From: Chaetoderma sp. LZ-2023a
Lineage: Eukaryota; Mollusca; Caudofoveata; Chaetodermatida; Chaetodermatidae
Assembly: GCA_034401795.1 (NCBI GenBank)
Contig: CM067371.1
Location: 81,426,628-81,490,627, forward strand
DNA: 64,000 bases
Direction of reading: 5' to 3'
In this document: positions 1 through 9,811 of the stretch, one piece after another
Layout of the letters: the number at the start of each line of letters is the position of its first letter
Position numbering within the stretch: position 1 is the stretch's first letter
Program-made: the position numbers and the translations under genes
Notes under the pieces: generated by a model
The model's input: the letters and a program-made list of their open reading frames with translations, nothing else
The model's database searches: none
Told to the model about the DNA's origin: nothing

Positions 1-180
1 GAAGTTATGACGTCATAATCAGCCTTGCACTTTATTAACATTTAGGCTTTTGCCCAATGCTGGTTTATTATCTTTGTAGGTGGTCTGTATGACCACTTTT
101 CCTCTCCTTTTATTTTGGTTTTGAGTTACTAATTCTATTAACTAAAATACTCATTGTCTTCGTCCTCTGGCCTGTTTCAG

Positions 181-2199
181 AGACGTGGGTGTCCCACGTG
201 TGGTCGCCTTTTGAAGGACCGATTCGCCCCGCACTTATGTTTCCAGTGCAGTCCCTGTGAACCGTTGCTTAAATGCGACATATGTAAACAGTGGGGGGGC
301 GAGTTAATGTCTGACTTTTTGTCGTTACAGGCATAGGAGAAGGTGGCTGAGGAGGAGAGAAGATCTAAGAGAGAGGTACCTGGTAAGAAGGGTAAGAGGA
401 AGGCCTCGTCCTCTGTGGATATGGAGGCCTTCCGTGTTGAGATATTGGGAGGGATGAAGAGGACAATCAAAGATTTGGTTCCAGAGTTGTTCCGTGGCAT
501 GCTTCCTGGACCAAATCTTTTGTTGCCCTCTTCATCTGCTTCGGAGCAGATAATCCCCGCCTCTGAATCTGGTTTCTCTATGGTTTTACCAGTTTTCGAA
601 GGTTCAGAGGTGGCCCCATTAGAGATGAAGGACATTGGCAGCAGGCTTGCCGCGCCGGTGGTCCATGGACGGTTGTCGCTGGAGCCTGGTGCATGCTTAT
701 CAGGCTAGGATTTTCCGCATGCCGCAGGTACCAGTGCCTCCTATGGTACCTTTCCTGGCCAGTCCGGGTTAGCATTCTTTGCTGACCCAGAGTCTAATCT
801 TTCTGGCCAGGATGAAGAGGATTATCTGCTGGGTTCTCCTTCTGATGCTGTGGCTGTGACCATGGACATTGACGTCTGTGCACCCCTCGCGGGGAATACA
901 GGCGACATTATCCATGGTTCTACTCACGCAGGAGTAGGGTTCACGGCGCAGAAGGTGGCCCGGGTCAGATCTGGCGGCCAGATGTACCGCATACCTCGGC
1001 TTGCCAAGAGTGTAGAAGGTTCTGGCCGGGGCCGTGGTATGGCGCTAAGCGCCCTGCGCAATACCATGGCGCCTGCTCCTGGTCAAGCCAGCCGGTTTAG
1101 CATGCCTGCTCTTTCGGGCCCGCATGCTTTCTCTGGCTTGCCAGGAGTGTCAGGTTATCCAGCCTCAAGCTTGCCAGCGAACACTCAGGAGGAAGACGAA
1201 GGCCCTCCTCTTGTAGAGCTCTCGCAGGTAGCCACAGAGGAGAACTGGTCGGACGCTTGTCAGTGGCTTATAAGCGTCAGGTCAGACCTGCCTGTGGAAC
1301 AGCCAGCCGGCCAGCGGGATCACCACCCGTGGTTGGCAGGTAGATCGTCTGTGAGCGCAATGCCATCTCTGCCGCTGGCTGAACATATTGTAGATATGTT
1401 CACGGCGGCGGAGACGTCCATCAAGGCGCATGGACGTCCTGCGAAGGCCCCTCGCGAGGTGGCGAGGCGTTGCCGCGTCGTATCTGATGAGTATCAGAAA
1501 TACGGCGTGGTGCCTAAGCCGAGCGTGGATGACCGCGCTGCCTTAGGCGAGGACACGTGGCCAGGCTCCCGGTCTGACATGGGAGCACTGTGCGCGAACG
1601 CTTTGCGTTCAGCCAATACCACATTGCGCGATGCGGAGGAGAGTGGGAAAGCGTCTATTGTGGCGCTTTCTCATGTCTACCAGCTGTTACATGGGGTAGT
1701 AACAGCATCCGCGTCGTGCCAGCCTAGTCCGATAACGGTCCAGAGAGCCATCCAGCATGGAATCAACCTGGCTCTGGATTGTTTGACCCAGGCTGTGTCC
1801 GGGTGAGGCGCATGTTTTCGCTTGACAACTTGTGCCCATCTCAGGACATAATAGGCTGCTGCATACGCCTATAGCAGGTCCTGGTCTCTTTGGAGGTGAG
1901 GGATGCAAGCATCTCCAGGAGACGGTCACTCTGGTCAATAACCAGAGGGCTTTGCGCGAGCAGTCTGAGGTGCTCCGCAGAGAGCGCGTTCGCGCAGCTC
2001 CCCTGCGTATCATCCCCTGCAGGCTCGAGGTGGTGGTGGCCAGGTCAGAGGCCAGCCACCAACGCAGCGTTGGCCAAGCGTGATTCGGCCAGCAGTGAGG
2101 GTGGCGCAGGCTCCTCCGGCGCAGCCGGCCAGACAGCCGCCTGCGCACCTTGGTGCGCCACGTGGCGCACGAGGATCTGGTCATGGTAATCGTGCCTGA
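181..2199 (+). pseudogene. DIRS copy A Gag-like pseudogene (exon 2 onward)
   Basis: Exon 2 follows a good acceptor (cctgtttcag, ending at 180) and opens with Cys/His pairs of the type CPTC, HLCFQC and CDIC, then a Lys/Glu-rich stretch. It stays alignable with copy B Gag to the final GNRA-stop at about 2199. Lesions relative to B are an in-frame TAG at 334-336, another TAG at 706-708, and a deletion with TGA near 1804-1806 where B reads a Thr-Arg-Ser segment. The C-terminal RG-rich part is out of frame with the body. In DIRS elements the first gene is taken to be the nucleocapsid-like RNA-binding protein; this is inference here from position and composition. Confidence 0.8.
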
Positions 2200-4320
2200 T
2201 TTGTCGGTTATCACGATGAAAACCACTCCAGTGCTTCTGGCCAAGGAGACAGTGCCACTCTTGCACTCCTTACGTCCACCTCTCTCCCTAGGTGGTCCAG
2301 TGGGGGGGGGGGGGCCGATTGGCCCACCACAAGCAAGAGTGGGAACGGTTAACTCAGGACCGTTTAGTCTTGCGATGGCTTTCAGTCGGGTATCATCCCG
2401 ACTGGATTACAGGCCCTCCATCGCAACTGTCTCTGGTGCCAATCTGGACTCAAATTCCAAGGGATCCAAATCAGCGGTTGTGTATAGAGGAAGAGATAAA
2501 TTCTCTCATACAAAAAGAAGCAATTCAATTGGCACAAGATTGTCCAGGCTTCTATTCAACCGTGTTCCTAGTAGCAAAAAGCACTGGAGGGTGGAGACCA
2601 ATTCTCAAACTCAAGCCGTTGAGCAAGTTCATAGACACACCCAGTTTCAAAATGGAGACAAGGAAATCGGTGTTGGCAGGGTTGGAGAAGGGGATGTAGA
2701 CAGCTTCAATAGATTTGAAGGATGCTTATTTCCACATTCCTATAGCGAGGAGTTTCCGTCGCTTCCTGAGATTTGCATTCCAGGGCAGACAGTGGGAATT
2801 CAGGGTGTTACCCTTCGGAATTTCTTCGGCTCCTCGGGTCTTCACCAGGGTGGTTCTTGCGATAACAGCATACCTCCGCAGGATAAGCATAGCAGTCCAC
2901 ACGTACATAGATGACTGGCTGTTAAAAGCACACAACCGAGAAAGTTTATCGGCAAATCTGGAGATAGTTTTGAAAACTCTCACAGATTTAGGCTGGATAA
3001 TCAATTTTCAAAAATCAGAGCTGACTCCATCCCAGAAGTTTGTCTACCTGGGAATGTTCCCTTGATCTGGAGATAGGATATGTTTATCCTACTCAGGAGA
3101 GAGTTCAGATACTCATCTCAGTAATACAGTCAGTGTGCAACAGTCGTCATGTCCTGGCACGAGTTTACCTGAGAATGCGGGCATTGATGGTTTCTCTGGA
3201 ACCAGGCGGCCTTACGCAGGCGGCCGATACAGTTATTTCTCATGATGCAATGGACTCCGAGTACAGGTTCTCTGGACACAAATGTGTCAGTGCTGGAGCC
3301 TCTAATTCACCACCTTCAATGGTGGTTGAAGACAGAGAATCTCCTGGTGGGGGTGATGCTAACCCCTCCTCACCCTCAGGTAATGATGTATACAGATGCA
3401 TCGATGGAGGGGTGGGGAGCTTACCTGGAAGAATCCACGATATCAGGGCTTTGGAATCTGGAACAGTCAATAGAACATATAAATCTACTGGAATTACGAG
3501 CAGTAGTCCTGGACCTGGAACATTTCTTACAGAAAGTTCAGGGCAAGAGTGTTCTAATTCAATCAGACAACTCAACAATAGTGACTTACATAAACCGCCA
3601 GGGCGGAACAAAGTCACCCAGTCTCTGTATGATGACATGGAAGCTGCTTTGCTGGTGCCTGGATCACAGGATTACCTTGAAAGCAGTTCATATTCCGGGA
3701 AGGTTAAATCTGTTAGCAGACTCATTGACCCGAAGGATGAGTGTTTTACCTACGGAATGGCAACTGAATCAATGTGTGGCGGACCGTCTGTTCGGTTATT
3801 GGCGGAAACCCAACATAGATTTATTCGCAACGAAGAAGAATGCGAAGATGACGACGTTCGTCTCTCCGATTCCAGATCCAAGCGCTTTCGCAACAGATGC
3901 GTTAGCTATCAGCTGGGTGGGATTGTATGCATACGCATTCCCTCCAGCAATCCTGATTCCAAAAATTCTTCAGAAAATCAGACAGGACGAGTGCCAGGTG
4001 CTTCTAATCGCCCCAAATTGGCCACGCCGATCGTGGTATACGGATCTGCTGGACCTTCTGGTCTGCAATCCGGTTCCTCTGCCTCTGATATTATCTTCCA
4101 GGGCAAGGCCCTTCACAACAATCTGTCAATGTTCAGATTGACTGCGTGGATGTCGTCAAGGAATCTAGAATTAAGGAGGGCTTTTCTGAGCAAGCAACCA
4201 TGTTTATGGCAAAAGCCAGGAGGGGGTCAACCGCCAGAGCATCTAATTATAAAATCAACAGATTTGCAGAACAGTGCTCAAAAAGATATATTAATCCAAT
4301 GGATTCATCTGTTCAGGTAG
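2200..4320 (+). pseudogene. DIRS copy A RT-RNase H pseudogene
   Basis: Recognisable reverse transcriptase blocks are LKDAYFHIPIARSFRRF and YIDDWLLKAH, followed by an RNase H domain (TDASMEGWGAY, LELRAVVLDLEHF, QSDNSTIVTYINRQGG, LLADSLTRR) and the methyltransferase-like tail. Breaks relative to copy B are W to TAG at about 2697-2699, an inserted base near 3060 (atgttccc) that closes the frame at 3065, a change of frame before 3242, and a 7-base deletion near 4087 that shifts into the terminal frame ending at 4320. A poly-G tract at about 2296-2313 lies just before the RT. Clearly inactive. Confidence 0.88.
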
Positions 4321-5140
4321 TAGCTGATTTCCTCTGTCACATGTATGATACCTATAGCCTCAAGCCTAACTCTATTGTTGGTTATAAATCAGCTTTAATG
4401 ACAGTTATCCCGTACTTGGCTAATAGGAGGAGTGATGAAGTAAGGACATTAAATACTTTAATTAAAGGTATGGGCAATCTAAGACCAAGGAATCCCCCAG
4501 TGATTCCGTCTTGGAGTTTATTACTAGTGCTTCAGGTACTAGGTGATAAACCTTTTGCACCACTTAGTTCCATTTCTATGAAAATGTTGACACTTAAAAC
4601 TGTATTTTTAATTGCTGCAGCCTCGGCTAGGCGTAGAAGTGAAATTCATGCCTTATCAGCCGAGGCAGACTGTTTTGTGGTTACAGGGGAAGGCCTTAAG
4701 CTTCTACCTAGGATTAATTTCATGGCTAAAAATCAGTCTGAAATATCCAGGTCAACCCATTTTTTTGCCAGTTTTAACTAGATATGATCCTAATTCTAAA
4801 GCATGGTGTCCACTCCGAGCATTAAACCGGTACAAACAATGTACTCAGGAATGGCGGACGGACCCGTCAGCGTTATGGTTGTCATATATTGAACCCCATG
4901 GCAAGGACACCATTTCCAGGTGGATTGTTGAATGTATTCAATTTTGTCATAAATCCGCCACAGGTAAACAAGTTGACATGGCCAAGGCTCAGTCTCATGG
5001 GCGTAGTGGCTTCTACTGCCCTATGTAATGGGGTCCCTGTAGATGACATTATATCGGTAGCTCAGTGGCATTGTGAGTCAAGTTTTACAGACCTCCGTGA
5101 CACCTCGAATCCTCTCGCCTTATCGATTTTGAAAAAATAA
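4146..5140 (+). pseudogene. DIRS copy A tyrosine recombinase pseudogene
   Basis: The recombinase domain is easily aligned with copy B from the DVVKESRIKEGFSEQA block to the terminal NPLALSILKK. The first catalytic Arg region (ASARRRSEIHAL) is intact. A 2-base deletion near 4738 shifts the frame; the HxxR block is scrambled (gctcagtctcatgggcgtagt near 4985-5005); and a short deletion near 5090 (acagacctccgtgac against acagaccattacctccg in B) removes the His-Tyr that carries the catalytic tyrosine. It therefore lacks at least two of the four catalytic residues and cannot recombine DNA. Confidence 0.88.
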
Positions 5141-5686
5141 TTTAGGTGTACATATTTGATGAGGTTTCCTAATTTTTTATATATTTCGCATTTAATCAAT
5201 GAAAACATCAACTTATTTGGACTGCATCAGTCTTCACCAATGGGGAGATGATGACAGCCGCCATTCTTCACAAGGTCAGTCTTGTTTTTGTGGTGTTCAT
5301 TGTTAATTGTGCTGTCACGTGACCCTTCGTTATTAATATGGTGATGGTACGTGTTTTATGTATGGTTCATTATTGAGAGGATACGAAAATGAAGCCTTTT
5401 CCTTCTTTGTCCTATAGTACATGGCACTTGTATGTAGAGAACGTATGGGACATTGAGGTCATGCAGTCTTCCTCCCAAGAAGAGGGGGTGGGGGGGGGGG
5501 AGCGCATATGACATATGGTCATCTCTCAACCGTCGGTTGTGTTAGCCGATGTTCAAATCTTTCCTGATTGTGTTTCCACACAATTTCAGAAGTTTCAGTG
5601 CCTTTAACACAGAAAAAAGCGCATAATGAAGAGCTGATCTGTTGACCTCGCCCCCCCTCTCCCGCCGAATTCCCTGTCGAATTCTG
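5141..5686 (+). promoter_or_regulatory. DIRS copy A conserved 3' noncoding block with two stem-loops
   Basis: This stretch between the recombinase stop and the internal complementary region has no coding potential but aligns with the same block in copies B, C and D. Two stem-loops recur: one near 5531-5551 (tcgg...ccga core, loop ttgtgttag) and one at 5567-5584 (ATTGTGT / ACACAAT, loop ttcc). The second has T-A where copy B has C-G at the equivalent pair, a compensatory change. The function is unknown; a role in reverse transcription or RNA packaging is a guess. Confidence 0.6.
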
Positions 5687-5789
5687 GCAATATCAGAGAG
5701 TATTAGGGAGGTAAGTACTTGAAGTGAAATAAACGAAATCATGGATTTCTTTTTTCACGAGAGAGTTGATACTTACCTCCCTAATACGG
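5687..5789 (+). repeat. Internal complementary region (ICR), copy A
   Basis: The first half is the reverse complement of the DIRS left terminus and the second half is the reverse complement of this copy's right terminus at about 6010-6066 (caactctctcgtgaaaaaag...cgttta). An ICR of this kind is diagnostic of DIRS1-like elements, where it is thought to template joining of the ends during circle formation. Confidence 0.85.
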
Positions 5790-5840
5790 ACCCGGCCTCT
5801 CCGCCCCACTGAGGCTCGGTCTTCAGGCTCTTGTAATGTT

Positions 5841-6066
5841 GCATAGTGTCAGCCAATAAATTAGTCAGAGGAAGTACTAGTCGGCGCATGCGCCGTGGTG
5901 GGGCTGGCATCCACCTGACTCTTCTGACTACCTGCCCAGTAGGGGCACCTTACTTTTTTAATCTGAGTGTTTTATTGAGTGAAAGCCGATATTTAGCAAT
6001 ATCAAAGAGTATTAGGGAGGTAAGTATCAACTCTCTCGTGAAAAAAGAAATCCGTGATTTCGTTTA
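5841..6066 (+). repeat. Right inverted terminal repeat, DIRS copy A
   Basis: It is inverted relative to the left repeat of copy B (8712-8905). It contains agccaata, gaggaagt and ggcgcatgcgcc in that order, then tgcccagtaggggcacc and the gggaggtaagta terminal block. It ends at cgttta, 6066. Confidence 0.85.
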
Positions 6067-6069
6067 ATC

Positions 6070-6830
6070 CCTCTCAAGTTTTATCGATATCTGTCATGTC
6101 TGTTCATCGATAACGAAATAGACATAAAAACATTTACGGGTGCGTTGCTCTGGCAAAAACCAACAGGGCAGTGAGTTGGCAATCTGGCTCTGCAGAGGAG
6201 TAGTGATTTTAAAATGTACGGTTGGGCACCCTACTAAAACCCAGCAGGGTAGTGAATGGAAAATTTGTCTCCATAATGATGTCAATGTTGGTGACCCATA
6301 GAACATGTAGAATATCCTTCTCAAGGTTTATCGAGATCCATTCATCAATAACGGAGAAGTGATTTTAAAAGGGAAGGGTGGGGCGCCATACTAAAATCCA
6401 TCAGGGCAGTGAATTGAAACGTGTCTCTGTACATGCATTGTGTACATGTATGTTAAAAGTTACCTATAGAATATCACTCAAGTTTTATCAAAATCCATTC
6501 ATAATTAATGGATACGTGGCAGTTTACAAATTTAAGATTGGAGCTGTTTAAGTTGCACTTATACAATCCACCAGGCTGATGCACTTATGCAATCCACCAG
6601 GATGATGAAAACTGGGCTCTGTAATGATGTCGATGCTTGCACGTGGAATATCCCACTCAAAACGTCCTCGACATATGATGTCTGCTTGCTGATAACAGTC
6701 GAGTATATCATTGAAGTTGAAGATTTATCAAGTTACATTCATCATTAACAGAAGAGTAGTCATTTTATGGTTTAGGCGCCCTACTGAAACCCAGCTGGGC
6801 AGTGAATAAAAAATCAGGATCCTAGAATAG
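6070..6830. repeat. Degenerate tandem repeat array, about 155-250 bp units
   Basis: A phrase like 'ctcaagttttatcgaaatccattcatcaataacgg...' recurs at about 6074, 6323, 6478 and 6714. Each is followed by variants of 'gcgccctactaaaacccagcagggcagtgaat', with a fourth partial unit running to about 6830. The units are strongly diverged. No coding sequence is seen. Confidence 0.6.
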
Positions 6831-6988
6831 GTGTGTGACGTTTCAGCAAAATGAGAACTGAATGAGGAGTAGTAAAAAGAAACAAAATGTCCACATCCCC
6901 AACAACAAGAACAACAGCAAGAACATGCCCAAGATTTAGAGATCTGTTCCAGATCTAAAAACTTGAATGTGCACTGCATATACATGTA

Positions 6989-8551
6989 CAGTACAGCTCA
7001 GAGTTAACTTAACGTACGAACGGGTCTGAAATGCGTGCATGATGTGTTGAAGGCCTGTTTCCAATGCATCGGTTTTAAAAACACAATGCATTCACAACGT
7101 ATCTAGTTAATTTTTTTATGCATTTAAAATAATAAATATATGCATTGAGAATGAGCATTAAATGCGTAAATAAGCAAGTTTGAACATGTTTGATGTCCCC
7201 CAGAGATAGTGCCAAACGCGTTGTTAAAAGCAAAACGGGACAGATGCCAAATTTTAAATGCGTTTAAAAGATTCATATGTGCATTGCGTAATACCCGGCG
7301 TACATACCAACTCCACGGCTCCAACTACCCAGGATCCAATCAAACTTAGCGGTACATTACATTTCCTAGAAGGGGCAAAGGTAAATATGAGAAAGTTTTC
7401 CTTAAAAAGACAGCGGGACATAATATTAGAAATCAAAATTATAAATATTACGAAACACAAAATCATGATTCCCGGCGGTAGCTTTTGGATTTGCTATATT
7501 GCAATGTAATGTAGCCGAGTATAACACATTGTTGTTGTCTCACTCGGGAACCAGGCCGAGGAAATAAGCAATCGTCGCACCCCCCTCTACGTAGCAATAA
7601 CATAGCTAGATGATAAATAGTGCCTTAATAAACCCGTGAAAGTTAACATTATAAACAGTCAGGGAGCTAATTTCACTATATTTCATGAACCAGACATTGT
7701 TTGTTTTATTAATTTAAAAGTCAAAGTGGGCGTTAAGATATTGCTTTATTGCTTTTAAAAGCGGCACCGCGAATACGTGTACATTTTGCATTCCGCCATT
7801 GTTGATCGTGAGTCGCTCAGAGACTGGTTAAAATAAATCACGTCATCAATTCGTTATGAATGACAACGAGACACGTGATCAAAATTTTACTACGATAGTA
7901 ATTTTCATTCATTCATAATAACGTCAGATGTTCAGCAAGCCAATCAAATTACAGCTACGCTTTTCCAAGACTACGACTGCGCATAATTATCGATCGGCGC
8001 GACAGTCACACGAGGCATTTCTCATTAGTGGTGAATTTAGGCAGTCAATAAGTAACCGGGTTCATTTTCTTCTGTAAGAATGGAATGTTTACGTTACCAG
8101 GCAACCGTATCGGAGCTGATAATGCGACATACTGCCAATTATTCAACATTGAATGAGGCCTGCCCCTAAAATCATGACAGGAATTTCGCGAAAATTTACG
8201 GTACCATGGCAAAATATAATTGCATAATGTGTGTATGCCCGAGTAATCGGTTGCCCTTCTTGGTCGACTCGCATAATGTCGCTATACCAGTGCGGCATGC
8301 AAATTATCAACGCGTTTCACGTTATCACATTTCAAACAACTTGTCTAGCCAATATCATAAATGCGTGGTGTAATAAGTACTGATGCATTGTCAAACTGTT
8401 TCCAACCCCTTTGTTTTACTTTCACACCGCGTTGTTTTAGCATTCACAACGGGAAAGTGATGCATCCATTATTTTAAAATAGACGCGCTATGTACGCGTC
8501 ATGCACGCGTTGCAGATGCATTTTATGTAAAGTTAACTCTGAGCCGTACTG
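6989..8551. mobile_element. Non-autonomous TIR DNA element, internally deleted copy
   Basis: The left end cagtacagctcagagttaac is inverted at the right end (gttaactctgagccgtactg, ending at 8551). A second copy lies at 28673-30781. The two align along their lengths except that about 555 bp present in the second (about 29161-29727) are missing here, joined at about 7477 between gattcccgg and cggtagctttt. No transposase is visible. The flanking TA duplication seen at the second copy is degraded here (ta on the left, ga on the right). The superfamily is not assigned; TA target use would fit Tc1/mariner-like machinery. Confidence 0.78.
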
Positions 8552-8711
8552 GATATAAGACGATCAAACGAAATACTATCAATACAATTGCAATAATTGT
8601 AACAATTATATGTTTAAAATTAGCTTAAATGCCATGTAAATCTATCAGTAGCTGTGACTTTTATTGTCTTTGCAAGATATGATCGAGAATGGTAATGGCA
8701 GCATCAGATAT

Positions 8712-8905
8712 TTTCACATCAAGAGTATACTTACCTCCCTAATACTTTTGATATTGCTAAATATCGGCTTTCACTCAATAAAACACTCAGATTAAAAACA
8801 GTTAGGTGGCCCTACTGGGCAGGGAGTCAGAGGTAGTCCGGCGGATGCTCGCCCCACCACCGCGCATGCGCCGACTACTACTTCCTCTTTGCTCATTTAT
8901 TGGCA
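8712..8905 (+). repeat. Left inverted terminal repeat, DIRS copy B
   Basis: Starts tttcacatcaagagtatac and includes the acttacctccctaatac block. It is the inverse of 15520-15742; from the acttacctccc block to the gaggaagt site the arms differ at one position (gtggccc against gtgcccc), and they diverge inside that point. The two ITRs also differ in the outermost 25-30 bases, as expected because the ICR carries both distinct ends. Confidence 0.9.
8862..8903 (+). promoter_or_regulatory. Probable DIRS promoter core: NRF-1-like, ETS-like and CCAAT-like sites
   Basis: GCGCATGCGC at 8862-8871 is a perfect palindrome matching the NRF-1 consensus core. ACTTCCTC at 8880-8887 is an ETS-type GGAA site on the other strand. 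ATTGG at 8899-8903 is an inverted CCAAT. The same three motifs, same order and similar spacing, recur in the ITRs of copies A and D and in weaker form in C and E. No TATA box is evident. They lie about 100 bp upstream of the first coding exon. The promoter assignment is inference from motif conservation. Confidence 0.55.
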
Positions 8906-8995
8906 AAGGGTTACATGCGGTTTTGTGTTCTCTATACTTTTCTGCGCGTTACCTTGTTTTTTACTCACGTTTGACGATTCTTGTACGTTGGAAGC

Positions 8996-9046
8996 ATGTC
9001 GGAAAGGGAGGATTCGCCTTTAGAAGGAGCGGGATCTCTTTATCAG
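8996..9046 (+). CDS. DIRS copy B Gag exon 1 (17 codons)
   Basis: ATG at 8996 opens MSEREDSPLEGAGSLYQ and ends at a CAG/gtgaat donor in phase 0. The partner acceptor is tcctgtttcag ending at 9811, which continues in the same phase with RPGCPSCGR. Copies D (48359-48403) and E (58856-58906) have a small acidic/Ser-rich exon in the same place, also starting with ATG and ending in phase 0 at a gt donor, although their sequences differ. This supports a real first exon rather than chance. A transcript would settle it. Confidence 0.65.
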
Positions 9047-9811
9047 GTGAATTCTTTGATATGCTAGCGTGTTTTGTCCCGGTTTAATGTATTTCCGGGA
9101 CTCGCGCTTACCGTGATTAGCGCCTGTTTATGTTGGTTTTTTACAACATGGTGCTTCATAAGTCTCATTTCTCTTTGTGTTTTGTCCACAGGTATCACAT
9201 AGACGCTTTGATGGACTTCTCGGCACAAGAGGATATGTTTTCTCTCCACCACGGTTCCATTTCCTACTAATACTGTTAGGTTATCTAACCAAAAAATCTA
9301 TGTTCAGTGAGTTGGAGGCCTGTTATAAAGGTCTTCTCACTTTGCCCTCTTGCTCCAATTCCTTCCCCTTAGGTGGAGAGAATGTAGAGGCGTACGATGG
9401 TGGAGTTCTCCGGTTCATCACGTTGGATGGTTTGTCTATACAAGGGTCAGGTATCTAATTATTATAAACAAAAGGGGAGATAATTTCCTTTTTTGCCAAT
9501 GCTAGAATTGGAAGGAGTTATCTCTGTATATCTGATTGTTGTGTACTCGAAATGCCAATTCAACGGGAATGTTCCGGTTACTTATACAATTCGTTCTTGC
9601 ACTTGGTGCTTGTTGCGGATCGATTAATTTGGTCACGAGAGTGATGACGTCATAATCGGCCTTGGCCTTTTATTAACAATTAACGTTTTGTCCATGGCTG
9701 GTTCTTCTTGATTTCCGATCTTGATGATCCTGTCCCTCTCTTTTTAGTTGGTTTTGAGTTCGCTAACCTTAACTATCTTGCTCATTGTCCCTGTCCTTTG
9801 TCCTGTTTCAG
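9047..9811 (+). other. Predicted spliceosomal intron in DIRS copy B 5' region
   Basis: Donor caggtgaatt and acceptor cctgtttcag bound 765 bp with no coding continuity to the flanking exons. An open frame at 9177-9458 inside it is not conserved in copies D or E and is probably chance. The corresponding introns are 927 bp in D and about 790 bp in E. The element would need to retrotranspose from unspliced RNA for the intron to be kept. Confidence 0.6.

Larger units (their letters stand above)
1..6066 (+). mobile_element. DIRS-type retrotransposon copy A (5' end outside window, decayed)
   Basis: The order Gag, RT-RNase H, tyrosine recombinase, internal complementary region and right inverted repeat matches the other DIRS copies here. 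The window opens inside the Gag intron; position 1 aligns with about 9640 of copy B. The right terminus is cgttta ending at 6066, the same terminal hexamer as copy B. Copy A belongs to the same subfamily as B, sharing the palindromic GCGCATGCGC block and the ctctcgtgaaaaaagaaatc end. All three coding regions carry stops or frameshifts, so it is non-autonomous. DIRS elements encode a tyrosine recombinase rather than a DDE integrase, consistent with what is seen. Confidence 0.93.

Noticed and set aside
177..635. Minus-strand frame opposite DIRS Gag (also 9808-10128, 49428-49832, 59873-60187)
   Set aside because: Antisense shadows of the Gag coding sequence; they recur only because the sense protein is conserved.
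9177..9458. 93-codon frame inside the copy B 5' intron
   Set aside because: Not conserved in copies D or E; the predicted splicing removes it.
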